A stretch of 64,000 nucleotides of DNA from Taeniopygia guttata (Eukaryota > Chordata > Aves > Passeriformes > Estrildidae), in the NCBI RefSeq assembly GCF_048771995.1, contig NC_133024.1, forward strand, positions 22,088,001 through 22,152,000, read 5' to 3'. The first letter of the stretch is position 1. Each line of letters starts with the position of its first letter. This document shows, one piece after another, positions 39,336-47,220 of the stretch. Position numbers and translations under genes: made by a program. The notes under the pieces were generated by a model. It was not told where the DNA came from and ran no database searches. It worked only from the letters and a program-made list of their open reading frames with translations.

Positions 39336-39475
39336 AAAGGAAGAAAGAAGGAGGGGAAAAAAACCCCACCAAAACAGAAAAAAAAAAAAAAAGGGAGGGG
39401 GAGAAGGAGGGGAGGAAAAAAATTTATTAAAAAAAAAAAAGAGAGAGAGAGAGAAAAGAAAGAGGGGGAACAGAA
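39336..39475. repeat. A/G-rich purine tract
   Basis: Nearly 140 bases are dominated by A and G with several A runs, G runs and a short (GA)n near 39,441-39,455, interrupted by few pyrimidines. Low-complexity sequence of this kind yields spurious lysine-rich and phenylalanine-rich open frames. Confidence 0.85.
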
Positions 39476-39504
39476 GAATGAAAACAGACCCAAGGGGCAA
39501 TAGT

Positions 39505-39620
39505 CCCTCGAGCCATTTCACTGCATTACAATGAATATGGACTCTATTAAGCTCCGTTCTGCCTGTTAGTGTTTCCCAGGGCAACACAGCTCCCATATGG
39601 CAAGCATGCAGCAGATTAGG
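39505..39620. promoter_or_regulatory. Candidate enhancer element with RFX-like X-box
   Basis: This complex, non-repetitive sequence is flanked by low-complexity tracts. At 39,571-39,585 there is an X-box-like inverted motif (GTTTCC, three bases, GGCAAC), with one departure from the GTNRCC half-site. The E-box CATATG follows at 39,594-39,599. The sharply distinct composition suggests an element under constraint, but I cannot measure conservation. Confidence 0.3.
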
Positions 39621-39774
39621 GTAGGCCTCCGGGCTTCATTGAGGGCCCGAGGCTTGACTGGCAGTTGAACCCCATCCTTCCCCCCCCCTCCTCACACTTG
39701 ACACTGCCTGTGTTTATCTAAAGCAAAAAGGGCCCGGGTGGGAGAAGGGGGCATTTGGGGGGTTATTGTCCCGG

Positions 39775-39862
39775 GCAATGGGAGAGGGCAGGGAGAGGGG
39801 TGGGGGGGTGATGAGGGAGGGAGGTGGGATGGAGGAGAAAGGGGATGGGGGGGGGGGGGGGC
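39775..39862 (+). repeat. G-rich tract with G15 run (G-quadruplex candidate)
   Basis: Many runs of three or more G occur within about 90 bases, ending in fifteen consecutive G (39,847-39,861). Another G9 run lies at about 40,068-40,076. G-quadruplex formation on the + strand is plausible from the pattern. Confidence 0.8.
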
Positions 39863-39979
39863 GCAGCCCCTCATACATATTCAGGAGGGGTCTTGAATGG
39901 GCAGAGGAGAAATAAAGCAGATGGAATTCATGTTAAAGAACAGCCACAATCGCCCTCCAAAAACAAGGAGAGAAAAGCA

Positions 39980-40050
39980 GGCAGCCTTAAAGGAGCGTAG
40001 GGAGCAGCGTTTATCCAATTAGCAGGGTTGTCAAATTGAATTTACTCAGA
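39980..40050. promoter_or_regulatory. Candidate homeodomain-type enhancer core
   Basis: An AT-rich, high-complexity island between G-rich tracts contains a CCAATTAG homeodomain core, a TTGTCAAATTG stretch with a TGTCA (TALE-type) core, and AATTTACTCA. It looks like the cores of deeply conserved non-coding elements in vertebrate developmental genes. The call rests on motif content only. Confidence 0.35.
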
Positions 40051-41779
40051 ATGGAGGGGGAAGCCGAGGGGGGGGGAAGGAGGGAAATTAAGTGTCTAGG
40101 GCATGGGGGGAGCATGATATTGAAGAAAGGAGGTGGGTTTTCTTTTTTTCTTATGCTTTAGCCTTGTCTTTCCAAGGACTGGAGCTGCTTTCAGGGCACA
40201 CCAAGGGGCAGCAAAAGCCAGTGTGTATACTCTGTTTTAGCACAGGCTCCTCTCCTGGTAACTGTGAAAAAAAGGACATGTATCCTGTGGGGCAAGGCCA
40301 TCCTTGCACCTGTGGCCCGCCTGCACTAGAGCTGCCCCAGCTGGCACCACCGTGCCACAGGCAGCGCCCAAGCTGAGCCACGCTCGCTGCGGTGCCACTG
40401 CCGTCGGGACACTGGGGAGCCCGTGGTAGGTATGAGGGTGGCATTTCGTTCTTCAAGCAGCCTCAACACTCGCTGGCTGACGAAATGCCAACGTGAAGGG
40501 CTTTGTGAGTCTCAGCAGAGTCAGCCTGATCAATGCCAGCTGGAAAGTGGCGCTCAGTTCAGAGAAGCTGTTGGATGGAGAGGTGCCAGAAACTGCAGGC
40601 ATTGGGTCCTCAGGGATATGAGCAAAAGTCAGACAGGCTATGAGAAGGCTTTGCATCCTGTTGCTAATTCAAAGCCAGCATGCCCAGTCCTCTCCCTGGT
40701 GATGCTGCAGGCTGTTGTGGAAAGGAACTGCTCAGGGAAGTAGCTTCATCTTGAGGAAGACAAAAACGTTACAAAGATGTTTGCATGTTTGGTTTGTTGC
40801 TGGTTTGGTTTGCATGAGCACTTCTGTTCAAGAAAAAGAGATGTTTTGCCTACAACTTTGGTTGATTTTTTAAAGAGGTGTCTGTTGCTCAGGACTTGCT
40901 TGAATTAAAACTGTGGTTCTTTTAGGGTCACCCAGTTGCAGTTTTTAGGAAAACTCACTGATCTGTAGTGGTTGTGCCGTGCCAGGTTTTATTCTGGATA
41001 TTTTCCTTCTGACTATGAGTATGAATTTATCCCGGGCTTTCTCTGTTGTGGCTTTTTGATGTACTCTCTGACCTCACAAGCAGCCACCAAGAGAGTCTTT
41101 TTTGTTTAATCACTTTAAAAAAGGGAGGAAGGGACCCCCTCATACAGTTAGTCAAGGGCTATGTTATAAGAGATAATGCACTCTGAAATCAGCAGCTCTC
41201 AGTGCTACAGAGGGGAAAACAGGCAAGCTTTCATCCCTATTTCCACAAAGACTGTGCTACCTCCTTGACTTCAAATACAGTGGTATAATATTGGGTTCTG
41301 CCTTCTGCCCACTCCTGATACCAGGCTTTTCCCATTTGGGATCCTGTCACTCCCTGTGGCACCTGCATACCCATCCCCATCAGCTGCCCATGATGTTCTG
41401 TGGGAGGGGGAGCTTCTGTCCTGCACCAACCTGTCCTTTTCCCAAACCCTTTCAGAGAAAATGAGCATAACTTAACAGTGTGAAATTGATACTTTGAAAT
41501 GGGGACGGGGGTTGGGTAGAGGTTAATTTTGCCCTGTGGGATGTTACTGTTTGATGGGCTGGGGAGGAGCAGTCAGGGCTGCCTAGATTGCTGTCAATGC
41601 CCAGGAATCATGCAGGGACTTTGCAGCTGATCTGCCAAAAGATGTCAGCTGGACAGTATTTTTGCAGCTAGAGGATTATACAGTTGTACAGTGGGATTTT
41701 TCAGAGGGGATGGAAAATATTTAGGATCCAAGAACAGCTTGCTTGATGAGATGGAGGTTCCAGTCAGAGAGCTTTTGAT

Positions 41780-41885
41780 TTCCAGCCCTGCCTGCCACTG
41801 CTTTACTGGATAACCTTGGGCCAGGTTGGCTTCCTCTTCTAGCCCTCAGATTCCTCAATTTGTAAAACAAAGGGGTGCTGTCACT
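41780..41885 (-). repeat. MIR SINE fragment (antisense orientation)
   Basis: The order of blocks follows the MIR consensus in reverse orientation: 'CTGCCACTGCTTTACTGG', 'ACCTTGGGCCAGGTTGGC', 'TAGCCCTCAGATTCCTC', then 'TTTGTAAAACAAAGGGG'. This is the best MIR match in the window. Such copies are old and shared across amniotes. Confidence 0.75.
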
Positions 41886-42039
41886 CTTTTTCACATTTTC
41901 TTTTTCAATGGTTTTTGCTTTAGGCGGGAGAAAATAATACTGTCTTGCATTAAAAAGTAATGATTACAAGTACAATTGGCTCATAATACTGTATAAGACA
42001 TTGCTTTTTCTGAAAAGCTGAGGTCTCAATGTATGAAAC

Positions 42040-42150
42040 AGAGAGCTGGGAGTATCACTGTCCCTACTTGACCTGCTGGAAACAGAGAGCAGCGGCAGTG
42101 AATTCTCCAGAGTCACCCAGGGTGTCCCCAGCTGGTAGCTGGACTGCAGT
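42040..42150 (+). repeat. Possible MIR-like fragment (sense orientation)
   Basis: Blocks resembling MIR sense sequence ('CTGGAAACAGAGAG', then 'CCAGAGTCACCCAG') occur in order within about 100 bases. It lies just downstream of the clearer antisense MIR copy. The match is diverged and could be chance. Confidence 0.35.
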
Positions 42151-42277
42151 TGCTGCAGCCTTTCCCTCGGTGCAGAGCAGTCCTTACCCTTTCCCACTGT
42201 TCATCCCTTGCAGAAGGAAGTTCCCGAGGTCCATCTGCCTGACAGCCCGGAGCGCTGCCCTGTACGTCGGTGCCTGC

Positions 42278-42334
42278 GCAGCTCCCGGCCATTCCCGCAG
42301 CTCCCGGCCATTCCCGCAGCTCCCGGCCATTCCC
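42278..42334. repeat. Three exact head-to-tail copies of a 19-bp GC-rich unit
   Basis: Units at 42,278-42,296, 42,297-42,315 and 42,316-42,334 are identical, and a few bases of a fourth follow. Each copy has a GGCCATTCCC core, so any factor site inside is triplicated. There are no spacers, so it is a minisatellite and not a CRISPR array. Confidence 0.97.
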
Positions 42335-42774
42335 GCAGCCTGCCGGCGGGGCTGGGATGTGTGTGTGAGCGGGATGCTGCCCGCAGCTGGGGCACAGCCT
42401 GCTTCCCATCTGGGAGCCTTGTAAATGACAGGCAATGTGGCAGTAACAAGGGCTGTTGGCTGGCCCTTGTTAAGCAGGAGGGGGCTTGGGGCTGTGAGCT
42501 GCATTTCCTCAGTAAAACCTTCAGTTTCTAATCAGCAAACACCTCTCCCGCGGCCTGTGCTTAATCCAAATCCCTTTTTCCTTTCGAGATTTGTCACACC
42601 CCCGCGCAGGCGCGGGCCTTTCTTCCCTTTTATATCTTCACCTCTGGTTTTCCTTTCTCGCTCTGCTGCCTTTGCAGTGCCCTCCATTGCCATGGCACAG
42701 CTGGGGCTGCAGGCAGGGGCCTCGCTGGCCTTAGGTGTGTGGTGGGAAGCCGAGCCGACAGATTTTACACCCCC

Positions 42775-42980
42775 ACCACCCCTCCTTAACTGATTAAGCT
42801 CTCGTTAATTTGGTTCTCTTAATGGCCCCTCTTTTGATTTACTGGGCTGTCTGAAAGGGACTTAGAGCTCCACCGACAGGAAATTGTTATTTTAACCTGG
42901 CAGGAAAGAATTTTAAATAAATAAACAAATAATTTTTTCCTCTCTCTCGAAGCTCTTTGAATTACTTTAACTCTTTCTTC
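42775..42980. promoter_or_regulatory. Candidate AT-rich enhancer element
   Basis: Closely spaced TTAA-type cores (AACTGATTAAG, GTTAATTTGG, CTTAATGG) are followed by a TTATTTTAACC stretch and AATAAATAAACAAAT. The density of homeodomain and forkhead-like cores in non-repetitive sequence suggests a regulatory element. Not verifiable without alignment. Confidence 0.3.
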
Positions 42981-43328
42981 TCCTAGATGGCAATTAAGCA
43001 GGAGCTGTCAAGGGTGGTGTTATTGGTGGCTGCAGAAAGTGCCAGCAGCCCGGGGCACCTCTCAAAGTACCTGCCTTTCGGAGAGGAGGCAGCAGAGCAG
43101 GACCCTGTATTGCAGCAGCCCTGCAGCTCCTGGGAAGCACCTGGGAAGCGTTCTCACCACCTCTGGGAAGTCACCTGGAGTGCCTGGGGTCTCCTTCACT
43201 CCCCACCTCTGCCTGCTCTCCCACTGCAGTCCACCCTGATGCTGCTGGCAGGACACAAGGCAGATCGAAAGCTGCCTGATTAATAAAGTTCCTTGCTTTG
43301 CACTATTGCAGGCTGCTTAAGGACAGCA

Positions 43329-43468
43329 TTTTCAAAAGAGGTCAGCTCCCATTTAGGCATCGAAATAAGTTGGTTGCCTATTCAGGAGAGCTCAGCATGT
43401 CAAGAATTGAATGCTTTTGAAAATCTGGCTTCAATTGTAAAAGCTGAGAATTTCAAAATCTGGCCCTG
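43329..43468. repeat. Degenerate old amniote interspersed repeat
   Basis: The sequence shows, in order, 'ATTTTCAAAAGAGGTCAGC', 'TCCCATTTAGGCATC', 'AAATAAGTTGG', 'GAGCTCAGCA', 'TTTTGAAAATCTGGC' and 'TTTCAAAATCTGGCCC'. This is the module order of a repeat family common in crocodilian and turtle genomes. I recognise the pattern but cannot assign the database name. An 89-codon open frame across it (43,293-43,562) is a by-product, not a gene. Confidence 0.55.
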
Positions 43469-43799
43469 GATCCTAATAGTTCTTTTGGAATTGATGTTTT
43501 CATTCATTTTCCTCATTATTTTTATGCTGGCCATTTACTTTTTGTACTTCACTCAGCTGTGAAAGAAATGGCCACATGTCCCTATTTAGAGCTCGTACTC
43601 TTGCCTGGAGGTTTGGGGAGGTACCATACATCCACTTGTTGCAACACACCTTCTCTCCTCATTCTCTGCTCAATACTGTTCAATCTGCCCAGTGCTGTGG
43701 CCAAATTTTTTGAGCTCCCCTTTTTTTTCTCCCCATCTCTTGCTCCTTGTCTTTTCACAGACCTGGGGGCAGCCAGTTCAGTCCTTACATCGATGTGCC

Positions 43800-43808
43800 T
43801 GGGTGGTC
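43800..43808 (-). promoter_or_regulatory. Exact GLI consensus 9-mer
   Basis: TGGGTGGTC on the + strand is the exact complement of the GLI-binding consensus GACCACCCA. It lies in intron 1, 2.6 kb upstream of the start-codon exon. A perfect 9-mer is expected about once per 130 kb of double-stranded sequence, so occurrence alone is weak evidence. Confidence 0.35.
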
Positions 43809-45640
43809 CTAGCTCACGAGGGATCTCATGCACAGTTCTGCGCCTTTGGCTTTGCCCTCCTGGCCAGAGGCTCTGTGCAACACAGAGCTGCAGGGAGGTC
43901 TGGTTGGGAACGTCTTTGCCTACCCCTTCCCTCAGCCTGGACTCCAGGGAGCAACTCTTTTCCATCCAACATTTTTCCATCCTGCTGCCAGACCCATCCA
44001 GATAGAGGGAATGAGTCAGCTTTGCTCCGTAGGCTTCCAACGCTGAGGGACCAGACAGTAAGTCCTACCCCAGAATGTTTCTTCTACATCAGTGAAAGTC
44101 TTTTCATCTCCAGTAAACCCTAGGGTGTGAGGTATTTTTAAGCCTGAACTACCTCAAAGTCTTTTCCATATGAGTGTAATTAGTGGGACCTTAACTTGTG
44201 CATCAGCAGTGGTGTCAACACTGCATGTTCTGGTATGGATGAACCCAGGGCTCTTTTACAGCCATCATCAGTGGTGGCTGTGGCATAATGAAGGGTGCTT
44301 TGGTGGCTGTCTTCTGTGGAGAAATACACTTGAGAAACTCAGATGGTTTCCAAGTCAATCGCTAAAGTATCTTGTACGACACTGTATGCTGGTTGTTGGG
44401 GGAAATTTTGACACTCTTCTCAGGCGAGGAGAAGGAACACCAAGAAGGATGAGGTGTGTGGGAGGGAAGTTGCTATCTTGTCTCTTTGCACTGGAGGTTA
44501 CCCACAGGGATTTCCACATGTAACGGGGCCGTGGCCTGCAGTAGCTGGAATATGGCCTAGCTGTTCTCTCTGGATGCCTTCAGGATATGCCCAGTGTCTG
44601 AGCTCTGTCCATGCTTCGGGATGCCTGGAAGCCACATTGGGCCATGCTAAGCTTGACTTAATTTACTCTGCCTCTCATCAGGGCATGTCATCTTGGCCTC
44701 ATGGCCACTCTATCCATGATTGTGTAACTCCTGTAAAGAGCTGACTTGTGTAGATCCTGCTGGGCCAGCCAGTGCACTAGATTCACACTGGCCTGCAAAG
44801 AGCCACGGAAAGATGCTCTTTGTGGCCTTTCCAAAAGTCCAGCAGCATGTCTCTTTACTTGGTGTTTCTTCCTTTGCAAATCACCAGCTCAGAGGGGGCT
44901 TTTCTCTTCTCATCTTTATATGTGTTTTATATGTGTCTTCCATGAACTCCTTCAGGCAGAGCTCTGGGATGTTGGGGGGGAAAAGGGACAGCTTGTGAGG
45001 CTGTCGGCGGGAGAGCCCAATTTGGAGAGAGGCATGAAAGCAGGCATGCAAGCCAGCCTGCTGGATTCTTGCTGTTATGATGTGTACCTCAGCATGGCTG
45101 GCCATGGACAGTACCCTGTGCTGCACTTCTGCACCTTTGCTGTTACCAAAAGCCAAGCAAAGTTATTTGAGAGTAGCTTGGTGATATTTCCCCAAATGGT
45201 GTGGTTTCCTTGCTAGCAGTAATCAGCCTTGCCTTGAACAACTCACCAAGCGTCTCGGGGAGTATGTGTCAATTCCAACTTCAGGAGTTAGGAGGTTTAA
45301 TTTTGGGAGTTATGCTTGAAGGGACTTGGGCCATCTTCTTGACTGAGATGAGTATGGAAAGCACATGCTCAAGCAGGTGATGGCTCAAGCAGTGACCATG
45401 GTGGAAATAGGAAATACCACCCTGCAGTCAGGTGCTGCTGAGGATGGTGATTGTGGCTAATGAGCTGGTTTCTGCAGGGGGAGCAGGCAGTGTTACTGCT
45501 GTTCGGGCTGGCTGCCATGGCTGCTTTGTGTTTGGTCTTGGGCTTCTTCCCTGTAGACTTGCCACAGGAGCAACTCTGCAGTGCCTTAAGGCTTGCAAGT
45601 TGCCTTGGTGCTGCAGCTGAAGAGAGCTCAAAATCCTCAA

Positions 45641-45679
45641 ATTTCCCTCTACTACATTACAATGCCAGTAGAGGGAAAT
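45641..45679. repeat. Perfect inverted repeat, 13-bp arms with 13-nt loop
   Basis: The left arm 45,641-45,653 and the right arm 45,667-45,679 are exact reverse complements, separated by 13 bases. It would form a small hairpin in RNA. It is too short for a typical microRNA precursor on its own. Confidence 0.95.
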
Positions 45680-46406
45680 CTCATCTTGACTGTTGCCTTT
45701 GATTAAAGATGAGCTCAATCTGACATCTGAGGTGTCTCTTGGGGCAGCTACTGAGGTCTTTAATCCCCCTGACCTGGCTTGTCTGCTTTGTTCATGAGTC
45801 TCCAAAGCAGCTGCTGCAGTGTGCAGCTCTTCACAGCAACCTGGGTTGTGACAGGAGGCCTTACATTTCTTATTTTTTGGGGCTAGTTGATGTTTTTAAT
45901 TATGAACTTAGTAGTTTGTGTAGACTTAAAATAGGTGTTGTGTTTCAGGCAGAACAGTTAATCTGAAGTATTTTCATAGGTTGAGTTTCTTAGGTAGAAT
46001 GGACTTACACTGCTCATTTACTTTAGTGTTCAAAATAGAGTATGTCCCAGACATAGCCAAGAAGTGGCAGCAACACTCAGTGGATATCTTCAGTGACACT
46101 TTGTTGGAAATGTTTGTGTTTTGCTCCTGAAGATTGCCTGGTGTGCATCACTGTCATCCGCTGTGCCAAGTATAAAATGGAGAAGGGGACTGTGTGTCTG
46201 TGTGTGCAGGTGTGCTGAGGATGGGAGACTCCCAACCCTGCCTGGGGGAGAGGCTGGAGGAGAGAAATGCTTGCATCACAATTTGTAGTCTCCTCAGGCC
46301 ACTGGCTTGGTGAATCTGTCAGTTAGGGGTGTTGGTAGAGAAGCCAGGGCTGGAAAGCAGAGGCAAGCCTGAGGGTTTCATCCATCATGTCTCTTGTCAT
46401 CCGCAG

Positions 46407-46574
46407 GAATCCACTGCCACAAAGCCACTGCATCCCCTGAGGCAGCTTATGGGACCCTTCCCTGGGCGCCCCAGGGCACACCGCATGGGATGGCAATGAC
46501 ACGTGGAAGGAAGAGGCCCATGTCCCCCATCCCTTGCCTCGTGCTTGCGGCTGCCAGCTGTTTTGCCAAACTGA
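46407..46574 (+). CDS. BOC: BOC exon 2: start codon and signal peptide
   Basis: The acceptor is CCGCAG at 46,401-46,406 and the donor is CTGA then GTGAGT at 46,575. I choose the ATG at 46,490 because it has G at -3 and G at +4. The next in-frame ATG at 46,496 is weaker. Residues 1-28 give a basic N-region (TRGRKR), then a short hydrophobic core (IPCLVLAAASCFA) ending in a likely signal peptidase site after Ala26. The ending 'SCFAKL' resembles the end of the vertebrate BOC signal peptide and joins in phase 1 to Ig1. An in-frame ATG at 46,394 lies before the acceptor, so it is not in the mature message. An overlapping five-codon upstream ORF starts at 46,485. The exon has about 83 bases of 5' UTR. 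Confidence 0.85.
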
Positions 46575-46941
46575 GTGAGTGTCTTTTCTTACCCATTCTG
46601 GTTTGCCTCAATGCTGTTTAGCCTAGCCATGCCTCACGAACAAAGAGCTTTCCTCTGTCTGCTGTTCCCTGGGTAGCCTTGACCAAGGGTTTGGCTTCAA
46701 ACCCTCTTCCAGAGAAGGATACATTTGGAGTGTAACATTCTCTCAGGCGGTGCCGGGAAGAAATGGGGCTGGTGTACATCTCTAAAACTTAGGGTGGGTG
46801 TGTGAGGAGTCAAGGGGATGGTGCAACACAAGGAGAGGCCATTGGGAATGCAGAATGTACAGCACTGCAGCTTTTTCCTCTGTCCATTCTATTTCTGAGT
46901 CTCACAGAGCTTTCTTATTCCCATTTTTTCCCTCTGTGCAG
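46575..46941 (+). other. BOC: BOC intron 2 (367 bp)
   Basis: A phase-1 GT-AG intron between the signal-peptide exon and Ig1. It contains ordinary unique sequence and a normal pyrimidine tract before the acceptor (TTTTTTCCCTCTGTGCAG). Nothing else was recognised. Confidence 0.85.
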
Positions 46942-47220
46942 GTGAATCACTGCAGGTCACAGTGCAACCTGCTTCTATTGTCCAAAAACTTGGAGGCCCA
47001 GTCAGCCTGGGCTGTGTGGTAGACCCCCCCCGAGTGAACCTCACCTGGAGACTGAACGGGAAGGAGCTGGCTGGATCAGACGAGGTGCTGGGCATCCATG
47101 TGGAGCGAGGGAAGCTCATCATCATGGCTCTCAACAACCGCACCGTGGGGCGCTACCAGTGCATCGCTCGTGTGCCTGAAGGAGTCATTGCCAGTGTCCC
47201 TGCAGTGGTCACCCTAGCTA
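46942..47220 (+). CDS. BOC: BOC exon 3: Ig domain 1
   Basis: This encodes residues 29-121, a complete Ig-like domain in one exon bounded by phase-1 introns. The disulphide cysteines are Cys53 (in SLGCVV) and Cys102 (in RYQCIAR), and the core tryptophan is Trp64 (in NLTW). N-glycosylation sequons occur at Asn61 (NLT) and Asn94 (NRT). The final strand ends in VVTLA, and the following codon is split (A | AT). The match to vertebrate BOC Ig1 is close (VTVQPAS, WRLNGKEL, TVGRYQC). The usual D-x-G-x-Y-x-C signature is altered at its first position (VGRYQC), which I recall being the same in mammalian BOC. The exon lies extracellularly and is the most N-terminal domain of the mature protein. Confidence 0.97.

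Larger units (their letters stand above)
15501..46406 (+). other. BOC: BOC intron 1 (about 30.9 kb)
   Basis: This is bounded by the donor at 15,501 (GTGAGT) and the acceptor AG at 46,405-46,406. No coding exon with conserved features was found inside. Most open frames are short and overlap on both strands. From about 15.6 to 34.4 kb and 40.5 to 42.2 kb it is ordinary unique intronic sequence apart from the items listed separately. The intron concentrates the window's candidate regulatory sequence. Confidence 0.6.

Noticed and set aside
38772..39503. 243-codon open frame with poly-phenylalanine and lysine-rich tail
   Set aside because: Produced by the T38 run and the A/G tract; no domain.
42278..42334. 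CRISPR-like repeat
   Set aside because: Three contiguous units without spacers in a vertebrate intron: a minisatellite.
43293..43562. 89-codon open frame with hydrophobic C-terminus
   Set aside because: It covers a degenerate interspersed repeat and AT-rich sequence. The hydrophobicity is a by-product of T-rich codons.
46942..46956. Alternative exon 3 acceptor at CTGCAG (46,954-46,955)
   Set aside because: Use of this site would remove 14 bases and break the frame. The upstream acceptor restores the conserved Ig1 sequence.
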